A DNA stretch of 64,000 bases from Larimichthys crocea (taxonomy: Eukaryota > Chordata > Actinopteri > Sciaenidae), in NCBI RefSeq assembly GCF_000972845.2, contig NC_040032.1, forward strand, positions 4,483,073 to 4,547,072, written 5' to 3'. Both the position numbers and the translations under genes were made by a program. Every line of letters begins with the position of its first letter. Position 1 is the stretch's first letter. Positions 12,058 through 23,268 of the stretch are shown here, piece after piece. The notes beneath the pieces were generated by a model that had not been told where the DNA came from, did no database searches, and worked only from the letters and a program-made list of their open reading frames with translations.

Positions 12058-12390
12058 TATAAAGTACTCAGATATGCTGCTCAGGTGGAAGTTACATCAA
12101 TTTGGCATGACAAATAAAAGTCCTGCTTTAAAATCTTTAGGTATTATAATTAGGTATGAGTAGTATTTTCAGTCAAATGTACAAAAGTATAAGTACTTCT
12201 ATGGCCTCAATGGGTGATTATATTCTATCATTTAATTATTGTGTTATTAAAGTTAGGGTTAACTCTAACTCTAATTCACTAACCCTAAGACTCATTTTGT
12301 AGTGGGGTATAAAGGAGAATAAAATGGATTGACTTAAAGTATCCCTAAATTGTACTGAAGTACATATAATACCTTTCATTCATTTATTTT
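12058..12390 (+). repeat. First half of an AGTAAAAGTA-type teleost MITE
   Basis: It contains AAAGTACTCAGATATGCTGC, ATAAAAGTCCTGCTTTAAAA and AAAAGTATAAGTACTTCTAT in family order. A short inverted pair (GTTAGGGTTAA near 12,253; ACTAACCCTA near 12,288) interrupts the right part. This is the third fragment of the family seen at 1,474 and 8,068. Confidence 0.45.
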
Positions 12391-12844
12391 TCTACAATAG
12401 CACACAGACACCTAGATAAGCCCATCTCCAATCTTCACACCTAACCTTGTGCTTTCCTGGTGTGTAAATATTCTGCTCAGAGGTGTTGAAGCAAGCACGT
12501 TGCAGCAACCACCAATGTTAAGTTGGACTCCAGTGGTCTTCAGTGGCTATTTTCAGATATTTTATGACTGTTGATATAGTGCATCCGAAAGAATTATGTG
12601 TGTTTATAAGTGTAGTGAAAAATATTACTATAGACACACTATAGATGTGGTCTTCATAGAAACCCAATTCTGTACGACTCCCAAACTGAAGGAGGAGAAA
12701 ACATTGCAGCCAATATTTCACACAGAAAGATGATGATAGTGATCTTACATAGGCACATTCTTTCTGACTCTGAAATCTCTCTGACTTACAGAACATAGAT
12801 CACAAAGTTGACCTTTGTGCAGTTGTATTACATAACTTTCCCAA

Positions 12845-12928
12845 ACTTGATATAATTACTCAATGAACCCTAAAAAGAAGTTTTTTACTTGATATAATTA
12901 CTCAATGAACCCTAAAAAGAAGTTTTTT
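12845..12928. repeat. Exact 42-bp tandem duplication
   Basis: The unit beginning ACTTGATATAATTACTCAAT occurs at 12,845-12,886 and again, without a difference, at 12,887-12,928. The identity points to a very recent slippage or duplication event, or to an assembly stutter. Confidence 0.95.
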
Positions 12929-13760
12929 TCTGTCATTTGTTTCTTTAAGCTTTTAGAACCTCCCAAATATTTCTCACACAAAAATGTAATGGGATCTGGT
13001 ATTTTGCTACACTGAAAAAGCTACGAAAATGTATAGGCACATAATCACTCATTACCATTATTATTATTATTATTTTATTTTTAACCAGCATAAGTCCTAA
13101 TCATATATATAAAATATTTGATATATGATTTTTTTTAACCCTTAAATTGCCAAGTTTTTGTCATGATGCACTTCCATTTTATGTCTAAAAAACACAAAAT
13201 GATTTATTTTCAGTATACTTCATGCAATCTGGATTATTTATGGTTTGATTATTGCATTTTGGTGTATGTGACAGATTAGCAGTAATATTTATTTATATGA
13301 TTTTTTTATTCTCTATATTTTTTATATTTCATAAAATCTTCACTAATCTACACTTAAAGTCCCAGGCCTCAAATGAAGCGGAGAAATGAGAATTTACATG
13401 TATTATACTTTGTATTTGAGCAGGATCAAAAATAGTGTTTTGAATGGGTTTCAATGTGCACATTTATGTGCAAAGGAGTAACAACAGGTCTATTTTAGTC
13501 TTTAGTTTTAGGCTAAAAGTAACAAAAATACATACAAAAATGTGAGAACACTAAAAAATGCACAACCTTGCATAGATCATCAACAATATGCATGAAAAAT
13601 GATAAAATATGCTAGAAAGTAAAAGCCAAATACACAAAAATGTGGAAAGGGGCATCAAAGGTTGAAGTGGCAGATACAAGGAGTTTTGAGGAGGCTAAGC
13701 AAATCACAGACTGTCAGAATACTAAATAAAATACTAGGCTATATACTAAAGGATGTGATA
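12929..13760. other. Gene-free stretch, nothing recognised
   Basis: Very AT-rich, with short ATT runs at 13,058-13,075. No gene or element boundary found. Confidence 0.4.
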
Positions 13761-13991
13761 CAGCGGTCCCTCGTTTATCGCAGGGGATACGTTCTAAAAA
13801 TAACCCGCAATAAACGAAATCTGTGAAGTAAGTTTTACAATTATTATACATGTTTTAAGGCCGTAAAACCCCTAACCACACACTTTTATACACCTTTTTA
13901 CACACATTTTGTACAGTAGTCCCTTAGTTAATTAGGACGCAGAACACAATGCGCGTTCATACTCATACCGGGTTATAGCGAAGGACGACTG
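13761..13991 (+). mobile_element. Short Tc/mariner (Tigger-like) MITE with TA target duplication
   Basis: The left end CAGCGGTCCCTCGTTTATCG and the right end (reverse complement CAGTCGTCCTTCGCTATAAC) form imperfect terminal inverted repeats. TA dinucleotides flank both sides (13,759-13,760 and 13,992-13,993). Length is about 231 bp with no coding capacity. The ends resemble Tigger-type Tc/mariner termini, and a second similar word (CAGTAGTCCCTTAG at about 13,914) suggests internal duplication or nesting. Confidence 0.7.
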
Positions 13992-13993
13992 TA

Positions 13994-14942
13994 CAGGAGA
14001 ATCTGAGATAACCTGTTACAGAAGACATAACACAAATATTTTTGTAACACTCCCTCTGCAACCCTGGACATCTTCCAATTCAAGTCTTTGGGTCAATACG
14101 AATACGGAAGTCATGCAAGGCTTGTAAACACTGTCACATAATACTGTATAATGTTGCTCTCTCCATGCTCACTAAGTTTGTTTGACTACTGTCGATAATG
14201 ACAGGAGAGCATTGTTTTACGTAACGTACATCCATTCTTGGAAGCTGTTCAAGCTACTACTACTACTTTATATTTAAAAGTCCCCAGGTGGTTAGTAGGT
14301 GCTGAGATCTGTGTGACTGCAAGTGCCTAAACATAAAAAAGTTTATGCAATGCATATATTTGGGTGGAAAACAAATGAAATACGTGTTTACTGTCCAGTA
14401 GCAACATTTTTGTGAGAATGGCTAATACATTAACATTTCCTCTTTATGTTACTAAAAGCATAGTTACCTAAAAATTAACTGGAAATTAGTTGTATATAAA
14501 TGTCATTTCCAGGAACCAGGGTTAGCCCAGGTTACAGCATTTGAAATATTTTTAAATTGTTGAGTGCCCCTTTAAGATAAAAAATATTTTGGATAGATTA
14601 TAAACAAGTATTAAGTATTAACCACAGTGTTACATTTTGTGTCAGTGTCAGTCAGTATCATGAGAGTGAAAAACCTAGGGAAATACCAAGCCGTCATGAT
14701 CTCACCCTGCTGGTTACAGTGGTGTTTGAATGTATCTTCAGAGGAAGCAACATTGCATGTACATTTCTGTCGTTTCACAATGACAGCTCTTTCTGATCTT
14801 CACGCTAAAGTGACTCATTGTCAAGTGTGATTAAAACGATCACATGACAAGTGAAAATGTTTACACTGGCCAGATGGAAAGCACCAGAGATATCTCGCTA
14901 GGTTTCCCCCACGGTATCTTATGCACGCACATACGCTCGTGC
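13994..14942. other. Gene-free stretch, nothing recognised
   Basis: Contains only a 67-codon frame at 14,627-14,830 without splice or domain support. Confidence 0.35.
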
Positions 14943-14979
14943 GCACACACAGACACACACACACACACACACACACACA
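14943..14979. repeat. (AC)n microsatellite
   Basis: About seventeen AC units with one AG interruption near the start. The antisense reading gives the Val/Cys repeats seen in shadow frames. Confidence 0.95.
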
Positions 14980-15779
14980 GTTCCCTGTCTCTCTCACCTC
15001 CCTCCAACATCCTCCCTTGTTGTTTTTATGAGTTAGATGTCTTCTCTGCCATCTCATCTATGTACATTAAAGGGAGGAACAGTTGTATTTTGTGGGTTTG
15101 GTATCATCACCATAGTACCACACCTTTTTCCTGAGGCATCAGATCATTTTAGGGGACTCCTTTAATGGTAAACCCCATTTCCTTTTCAACCTCTGTTGAG
15201 AACATCTGGACAAATAAGTATAAGGCTTGCTATATTCTATATTTTTCTTATTATTATAAACATCTCATGAAAACACTTAAACCAAAAATCAAAACTTGTT
15301 AGCCATAACAGTGAGCTCCACTGTTCTACCGGGTATCATGTTTCTTCATTACATTACACTAAACACACACACATACACACATGTGTTTATTTTGAGTCAG
15401 ACCGACACACACAGCGGCATACTCACTAATGCATTAAATGTGTGTTAATCTGTCGTTGAATAGTCCCTATCAAATGTACTATTTACTCCTGTTTGAGTGT
15501 ACACTGCACTGCTCAACTGTCTAAGGAAATTATTTATTATTTATTTATTTATTTAGTAAATATTTGTGAACCATGGAAAACATAGAGTACAAATGGTTGG
15601 GAGCAGGATAGAGAGGGAGGATAGGGAAGCTGGTCTTTTTGGAATTTATTGACTATAACAAAAATATAGACTAACACCAATGTTACTAAGATAAATAACT
15701 ACATTTCCCAACAATGATACACTAAAATATAATAACTGTATATCCACAATAAAACCTGGATCATTTTTAATATTAGCAG

Positions 15780-15845
15780 CTTAACACTAGAACCGCCAAT
15801 ATTCCAACACCTCCTAGAACTGCCAAGGGGGATCATTTTGACACC
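15780..15845 (+). repeat. piggyBac-like terminal fragment
   Basis: TTAACACTAGAACCGCCAAT starts with a TTAA site followed by a CACTAGAACC-type terminus, which is characteristic of piggyBac-like elements. The word CCTAGAACTGCCAAGGGGGA follows 28 bases later as an inner repeat. I did not find a matching opposite end nearby, so this is a solo end or degraded MITE. Confidence 0.4.
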
Positions 15846-16899
15846 TTCTGCAACAGCATCATCACTCGTAAAAACATAATTTCTTGAAGCAGTAAATTGT
15901 TATTTTTAACCTGTTTTTTCAAATAATACATACGATTTCAATTTTAAAGTTGCTTTCATCCATCACGGATTAAACAGGTCAAATACGTTTTAAAATTAAT
16001 CATTACAAAGTGTAGGGTACCACAAACATTTATTTATATACATACATGATAATACAAAGCCAAACTTTGGTCAGACCCACAAAACTTGTATTCTAAATTA
16101 AATTTGAACACTTTTTAGGGAAGTCTGTAATAAATGCAACTCTGTCTCCTGGAATCCACAGAGAACTAATTTAATCACGTTCTGGCAAGAAACTCAATCA
16201 GTATCTGGCTTATGTTGCCCAAGATGTTTTGTGTTTGGATACTGATATTGTCAGACAGAGTAGGAATATTTCTCCATCAATTACTGTCACTCACTGTCCT
16301 CCGCCTCTAGACCAGGTTGTGTGGTATATGTTACTAGCTTTTTCTTAAGAAGATTATTGAGACTTTCTTGGCCGTTAAAGAACTTACTAAGTGGCACTTC
16401 CTCCTTCCCTGACCTTTGTTTGTATGACAGCTTGTGCTGTAGAAGGAAATTTGTACCAGTATAAAAAAATCATGTTGTCATCATTTCCTTGGAAGTAATC
16501 TGAAAATTAAGCCTAAAATAAAGCCTTCCTGCCTATTGATTGACTAAGAGGTGTTTTTCAGTATAGACATAACAATAGACTTAAAACACGGCTCAGTTGA
16601 CCCAAATGTATACCCACATATAAAAATAGTCACCTCATATGCATCTTATATATAATCCTTTTACTCTGCCATTTGTTTGTTTTAATACAACCATAAACTT
16701 CTGTTGGGTTTGTTTGTGGTGTGTGTGGTGATCTTGAAGACATTAAGAATTTTTTTAAATTTACTCTTGAACTTGAACTTATGACGCAGTTGCTTTGTGT
16801 ATTTCTTGTGCGCGTCAGTGAAGGAGTGTAAAATAGCAAAAGAAAACTTTTGAATAGTCATCCATCAAAGAAACTCACTGATCAGGTAACAACATATAT
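15846..16899. other. Gene-free stretch, nothing recognised
   Basis: AT-rich DNA with short TTTA runs at 15,535-15,555 just upstream. No supported exon or RNA gene. Confidence 0.35.
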
Positions 16900-17202
16900 T
16901 TAAACGCCAGAAAGCATTGTCTCTGACACATAATCAGCCATGGTTGCTTTTATTGTGTATTGTCCCCCACCTTGTTTAATATGTAAGATGAAATTCCAAA
17001 CAGTGGAGCGAGTCGCCCCCCTTCCCCTAACAATGCTCATGCCGGATGCCAGGTTGGCGCTACCTGTTGTGTTCTGGCTTTGTTTATCAGCTTCTAAATC
17101 GGAGTCCGACTTGCCGCAGCTAGTAGTGGCACTTCCCCACTGACCTGCTGAGGCAGCTGCCAGTGTCTGAGGCAGCACGGTGCACCTGGCAGGTGGGCAC
17201 AC
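16900..17202 (-). other. GC-richer 100-codon frame, possible transposase remnant
   Basis: A minus-strand open frame of 100 codons sits in a block distinctly GC-richer than its surroundings (about 16,935-17,225). It is Ser/Thr/Gly-rich in the first half (a stretch with two SD/SE-type acidic spots near residues 33-39). Then it has ATRSTVWNFI, which faintly recalls the S-x-V-W-x-x-F start of a BED zinc finger in hAT-derived proteins. The Cys/His ligands of a BED finger are not visible after it, so function is not assignable. It could be a degraded hAT fragment or a chance frame. Confidence 0.2.
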
Positions 17203-18086
17203 CCAGGCATGTGTCTCCAGTACATGTGTGCCATTACTGACACAGTAAACTCAGATCTGACTACATATATTCCCTGTCATAGCGACAAGCGGCTGTCCCG
17301 CAAACATTCAACAATTTTGGGTGATGAAAAAATCTGCATATTTTAAAAGGAAAATCACTTTTTTTGTATGTTTTCCCACAGCACATTACCAAATTTTACA
17401 TTCTTCTGATTCATGCAGCATGATTTTGGGCAACATGAGTATTTCCACAAATTACACAAATTACAAATACTCTGTGTCATCACACACTGGATGTTTTGAA
17501 GATGACCACTTGTTTTTCTTTATTCAACCATGAACTTTGATAAATACATGTGCAAGTTACATGGCACAGGTGTTTCATTATCATTTTCCACCTGCACTTG
17601 GATCAAGTTATCACACGCTGGCTGTCATTTTGACCCTAACCACTGATAACAAAAACACAGTCCCGTACAGTAAACAGAAACATATAATAATAATAATTTC
17701 TTCCATACTTTGGAAGAAAATATGATGTTGGGAAACAACTGGGCTTAACAACAGCACTTATTATTAATTATTATTTATTACTTTTTTTTGGAACAGTAAA
17801 AAAAAATACTATGAGCTATGTTCCTAAAATGGTAACAGGTGTACAAGTACAAGTACAAAACATTTTTGGGTAGCAAGCTTGAACAAAACTTGTTTATTCA
17901 TTAATGTACTCAGGGAACTTAACTGGTTTAAAGCTTTATTTTCTTTTGGTTATAGTGCTGCTTTTTGCAGTATTGGAGGAAGTGTAATAAAAGACAAATG
18001 TGTTTTCCCCCTTACTTGCAGTTACTAGGGAAAGTAGCCCCATCAGAAAATCTGATGACCTTCTTACAAAAAAAATTAAAAAATCA
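17203..18086. other. Gene-free stretch, nothing recognised
   Basis: AT-rich, with short frames (62-70 codons) on the plus strand that lack support. Confidence 0.35.
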
Positions 18087-18251
18087 GGCGGCAGTAGCTC
18101 AGTCCATTGAGACTTGAATTGGGAGCCGGAGGGTGGCTGTTTCAAGTCCTGCATGGGCCAAATATGGAAGGTGCATGTAAATAAAAATAGACTGTAAAAA
18201 GAATTTTCCTGTTTGTGGGATTAATAAAGTATATCTTCTTCTTCTTCTTCA
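18087..18251 (+). mobile_element. tRNA-derived SINE with (CTT)n tail
   Basis: Head GGCGGCAGTAGCTCAGTCCA carries an A box. GTTTCAAGTCC at about 18,140 is the B box. A short body ends in GGGATTAATAAAGTAT followed by CTT repeats. It is about 165 bp, shorter than the SINE at 4,346, with which it shares the GATTAATAAAGT tail word, so the two probably use related LINE machinery. Confidence 0.75.
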
Positions 18252-18829
18252 AAAGTGCTATAGAGATATAGCCAACTCTTGATATTACACCCTGCATAAT
18301 TTGCTGGACTTCAGCACATTATGTCAGAATTGTGAACTGTATTTCACAGGTAGAATATAGAACATAGTCTGATGTCATATATTATGTGTCTTTCTTTCCT
18401 TTCTTTATAATGGCCTTACTCTATCTCTATCTCTTCCACATAATACTTGTTTAGTTTGTTTCACATCAACACAAGTCAATGTTCAAGTCAATATTTCTGG
18501 TGATTTTTTTTTATATATATATATACTTCCTTGCAACTTTCCACAAAGTTTTTTTTGTTTGTGTCTTTTTTTGGATGGTGCAATCAGACATAACACTCAG
18601 TTTAAAGTGACTAGCACATTTGTCATGTAATGTGTAAACGTTTTTTTGTTTTTTTTTTTCAAAAGAGCTGGAACAAACAGTTTAGTTGCTTTTAGTTGCT
18701 ACCAAATGAAGTACAATTGGATGCAATTGAACAGAAATTTGCACCTTCCAATCCATCCAATTTGAATAATTGCTAGGTTTAATTATATATTATTAATTAT
18801 ACACTATTAATTCTGTTTTTGTTTTACAG
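18252..18829. other. Gene-free stretch, nothing recognised
   Basis: AT-rich with T runs. It ends in the polypyrimidine tract of the acceptor at 18,827-18,829. Confidence 0.4.
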
Positions 18830-19145
18830 GATTACAATCTGCAAAGTATCAGAAGCAATCCCAGTGTCCTCAACCTCTACATCTACAGCAGAAAAAGGAA
18901 GAAGAAAGCGTGATTACCAACTGTCTGGAAAGGAACTTTGTCTGCAACTAAGGTGGAGAAAGACTGTGGGAAATGTGCAAATATGTTTTCCACAACAAAT
19001 ATTGACATGCTGTTAAAATGAGGTCTAAAGTCAGCATTTATACATTTGTTTTTTATTGATTTGTCCAACTTGTTCGATCTGAGTTTACCAACCTCAGGAC
19101 ATGAGCTCATAAACTTTCAATAAATCTTTGCAAAATCAACTAGCC
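18830..19145 (+). other. Candidate terminal exon of an unidentified plus-strand transcript
   Basis: A good acceptor (TTCTGTTTTTGTTTTACAG|GA) opens the block. AATAAA signals occur at 19,119-19,124 and again near 19,158. If phase 0, the exon would add 27 residues ending in a very basic tail (SRKRKKKA) and stop at TGA. In the next frame it is open for about 62 codons. Neither peptide is recognised. No upstream coding exon could be identified in 1-18,800, so this may be the last exon of a lncRNA, a cytokine-sized gene with diverged exons, or a false positive. Confidence 0.3.
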
Positions 19146-20214
19146 ATATAGGTCTGTAATAAAGCTGCTTGTTTGAGTTTGTTTTCTGCATCTGGTATGT
19201 CTGAGTGAATTTACGTTAAGTAAATTACACGTTAGGTGACTAATATAACTTGGAATGAAAAGCCCTAATAAAAAATACCTAAACTTGCAACTTCATGTGT
19301 TTGTGTGCCTTTGTGCGTAAATCAAACTGGTTAGACAGTTTTATATTTTATAGCAGATTGTTAACAGAAGCAACACCTGCAGGTCATTTATTCAACCGTT
19401 TAACCACAACAGACTGAAGAAAGACTATTCAGGCAACCATGATATCTACATGAAGCAGAGTACAGCAGAGGAGATATGTATGTAAAATGTGTGCTGAGAC
19501 AGGACAGAAAACATAGTCAGTTACACTCATACACCATACGCAGCATCAGAAACCAAGCCAGACATCTTCAACTTGACAAAAAATGAAAGCATTCCATATA
19601 TCCAATGGGATAAGAGGTTCAAATAAAATCATTCATATTTCAAAAGTACATACATAAAAACAAAACTTTCTAGATTTATTCTTAAAGTATAAAAAGTAAT
19701 GTGCGCTTTTCCATACAAGTCACACGCAACAATAGTTCAGTCTTAAATTCTTTCTTTGTTTTGAAAGCATTATCAGTTATCATTACCTGTCATCATCTTC
19801 TCATTCCTATCTTTCAAGTGGATTAACAAGTCTACAACAGACAAGAGCAAACACCTAGACAAACCTGAAAAAAACATTGTGGTGAATGAAAAGAATCTTA
19901 TCACCGCCAGCACAGCGGTTTATTATTGCTGTAAAATGTGCAGCTGCCAAAAACACGCATCAAAATCTGTTTTTGATTCTTCTCACCTTTTGCCTTTGTG
20001 AATGCTATTCATTGTAATTTAGTGAGAACTACATTAATGTGCATGACCGATGTACATTCCGCCATTGCGCCAGTTCCTCAAAACTTGTGGGGATTATAGG
20101 GGAACCCCATATAAGGAAGGAAAAGGAATTTATTTTTATTCTTTTTTTTCTGCTTACTTTATATGCAATAATAAAATACCACGTTAAAGGCAGACACATC
20201 AATTGTCTGCGTAA
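19146..20214. other. Gene-free stretch, nothing recognised
   Basis: AT-rich DNA without supported exons or elements. Confidence 0.4.
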
Positions 20215-20396
20215 TAAAGGTAATTACAGTATTGTCTGCATACATCTGATCTTTACACCCAGTGCAGATTGATAGTAAATCATTAATGTATACGCTTAGC
20301 ATAAATGGTTTTAGGATAGTTCCCTGGGGCACAACCAATTCATTACCAAGGAAAGGTGATGTTTTGCTCCCCACTGTTACACAATGAACCCTCTCA
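20215..20396 (-). pseudogene. Decayed LINE reverse-transcriptase fragment
   Basis: The minus-strand frame reads ERVHCVTVGSKTSPF, then VVPQGTILKP, LSVYINDLLSI and MYADNTVI. This follows the order of conserved blocks in the palm of non-LTR reverse transcriptases (VPQGS-LGP, YINDL, YADD). The catalytic YADD is YADN here (codon at about 20,231-20,233), and a stop lies just upstream near 20,396. Only about 60 residues remain, so the copy is dead. Family (Rex1, jockey or similar) cannot be told. Confidence 0.75.
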
Positions 20397-20399
20397 GCC

Positions 20400-22540
20400 T
20401 GTTAGAGGAGAAATTAAAATTGGATAGCTTAGAGATGGTTATTTGGAAATCTTCTTCAATTCACTTTTGTTTGACGCTCGTGAACATAATATGAATACTA
20501 CATAGATACATAGATGTTAATGTTAGTTAATAATAATAGTATGTATATATGTTGTTGTTTACAGTTCAGTGTTTAGATTGGAGAGTTGTAACTTGCTCTG
20601 TCTGGCAAGCCTTTTTCCTTTAATTGTTTTCTGACATTTTCACTCATAACGTGCATAATTATCTGTAATATTACATTACCTGAGTACCTCAGTTACTTTT
20701 ACTGCTTGAAATTTGCCGAGTCTCTTTGGGTTTAAGTTGTGTGCTATTATACTATAGGCTTAAGTGACTGTTCTGTACACAACTTAATTGCTAATGATTG
20801 AATAAATTATTACTATTGATCAGCAACTCAGTTTAATATCATGTAGAAAGTTAAGACTACCGTGTTCTGTCACTTGTGTGTTTATAGTAATCCAACCACT
20901 GAGTAATGCCATACTTGTAATTATTATTATGTTATGGCGTGTCATTGTATTGTAGATTATATTTATATTCCCAATGGTTTTGACTTTTATTTCTTATAGA
21001 CCAGCAAGTGGAAATAAAGCCAAGATATTTCTCATCTTGAGCTGATACTTTGAGGATAAGGAGAAGACTGGTTGATAGATAACTATGGGTGATGGATCTA
21101 ATCGTCCAATGTGATTTATGTGTTTACTATTATCTTAATAGAGTTCTCAAAGTAGGAGTTGAGGAGAATTGCAGGTCTCTAATCTTCATTAGTCTTTGTA
21201 TATCACTGTTTAATCCAGAGAGTTAATAGAAACATCTTTCACATTTGTACCAATCAATCATCCCAGTTGATGTTGTTGAACTGCATTTTCAAATTCAAAT
21301 ACTGTACATGACTCTTATTTATTTCGAATTGACATAACTTTGTGTTAGAATACAAGCTGTGAGAGTTAGGTCGTGACCAGACAGCTCATATGGGAAAATT
21401 CAGTTGCTCCCTCAGCTTCCTTTGTTGCTGAATACTTTATAAGCAGGAAGCTCAAGGCCGAGGTCAGGTGCAGACCAACGAGGTGTTTATTACACTCACA
21501 TTGATGACATGTTAACAAAACATTTTCCACAAAAAATACAAAATGTGGTCTGACAGCAGCAGCTCTTGCTTGAAACTGGCAGGCTTGTATAGCCCGCCAG
21601 TGGCAATGATCTAGATTCTTTCATCAGTATAGGGGTCTTACTGGCCAGCCTTCAATTACTCCTCCCCGCCTTTTGTTTGTGCCTCATGCCTTTTAACAGT
21701 ATTATCTACACATGCTACTAAATATTAGTACTACAAAATACTAGTAGTGAAGAATACAGATTTTGCAGAAGGTGGTGTATGTTCACTCAAACATTTATTA
21801 ATTTATAACATATCATGTAAACGTGCAGTCCAAAGTGCTTCACAGAGGAAAAAAATAAAGACAGAGGTGGAGTTTCTGTGACTGAAGACACTCCAATTTG
21901 CTCGGACAGTGTGACATTTAGATAAATAGATTCTAGGTCATTCATTCATTATCAGAGCATTGGATCTCTTTACATGATATGTGATCTAATAAAAACAACA
22001 ACCTTTCCTGAAGCAGTTATTGGCAGAAGACTGGGAGTTTTTTTATGAAACAATGTCTCTAACAGACATTTAAATGTGTTAGATGTCTATTTCTTCATGA
22101 GGTTATAACCTAATCTTTCTTACACTGTACTTGTATGCTGGAATTGGTAGTAATGGTTTGCTCTAGATGTAGCCAAAATGTTAAACCCAATTTAAGCTGA
22201 ATCGTTAAAAATAAAATATAAAAAAAGAAATGTTGTGTGCTTGTAATACTTGGTTAAAGAAGGTTTGAATCGTGGTTATTAAAACTATCATTTGCAGTAT
22301 ATTGTGATGACTTGGACCAAGTTAATTTGCCCCTGGACAGAAACATTACTGGTCAGAGAAGGTGTCAGATGTCAGTGCTGCTTACTGTGACTGATTACTC
22401 TAGGACACTTCAACAGGGCTTATCCTTGCCAATATGTGGCTTAAACATCTGGTCAAAGTTATTGATTATATTACGTGTGAAGTCATCCATCTCTGCTCCC
22501 AAAAGAAACTAGAAGCCCTTTGTGATAATAACTTAGAGTC
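20400..22540. other. Gene-free stretch; possible retroelement debris at 21,440-21,690
   Basis: Most of this is AT-rich DNA with nothing recognised. The GC-richer part around 21,440-21,690 (ACCAACGAGGTGTTTATTAC and TTGTATAGCCCGCCAGTGGC words) looks like repeat debris, but I cannot name a family. Confidence 0.3.
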
Positions 22541-22544
22541 AAGT

Positions 22545-23164
22545 TCATTCACATTCAGATTTTTTATTTTATAAAAAACACACACACATAAACACTTTAG
22601 AGAGAGAAACTATTTACAGGAATTATTTACAATAGCAAAAAAGAGAAAAGACAATATATTTGATGTAAGGCTTTCACCAGAACTAAGTAAGGAGGTTTGT
22701 TAAAATGTATTCCTATCCCTTAAACTAAAATTCACGGAAATAAAATAACGGAAAAAATGTATGTAATAATTACTTGAAACTGTACATTAACTATTAGTCA
22801 AATGTTAAGTGCACTGAATATGATTCTATTTGCATTATGAAGTAAGCGTTGGCAACCTCATATGGAATATGGAGTATGACAATATACATGTAGAGAAGGT
22901 GACAAAAAACACCAAAAACTGAGCATCAAAATGCCTTGAACCAGCCAAAAGTATAGAGGATGAACAGCATGTGAGTTTGAGTCACTTCATAACTTCACAG
23001 AAAGATTGAGGGAGATGTGGACAGGTCTCCAAACTTGCTACTGGGCATCAAACACATGGCACATATGGGGCGGGGGTGGGGATGTTCTAGCTTAAGGTGT
23101 GGACACCACCTATCACAGACTGGTCCAAAATGTCAAAACATTGTTCTGTTATGTCCTGACGTCC
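22545..23164 (-). other. irf1: irf1 3' untranslated region with poly(A) signal
   Basis: The region after the stop codon runs about 620 bases to an AATAAA hexamer on the minus strand (plus-strand 22,563-22,568). I saw no nearer hexamer. Cleavage would fall around 22,540-22,550. The end is inferred from the signal alone. Confidence 0.6.
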
Positions 23165-23268
23165 TCAGAGGCTGTCGATCTGATGATAAAAGCTGTTCCA
23201 GAGTTCACCTGAGAAATTTGTGTCTGAGCCCAAAGTTGTGTAACGTGGAAAGTCGTCTAGGTCGTCTC
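23165..23268 (-). CDS. irf1: irf1 last coding exon, residues 266-299 and stop
   Basis: Acceptor TTTTACAG|GAGACG. Encodes an acidic start (DDLDDF) and ends [11 protein letters not shown], with TGA at plus-strand 23,165-23,167. The short C-terminus matches IRF1 size. Confidence 0.92.
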
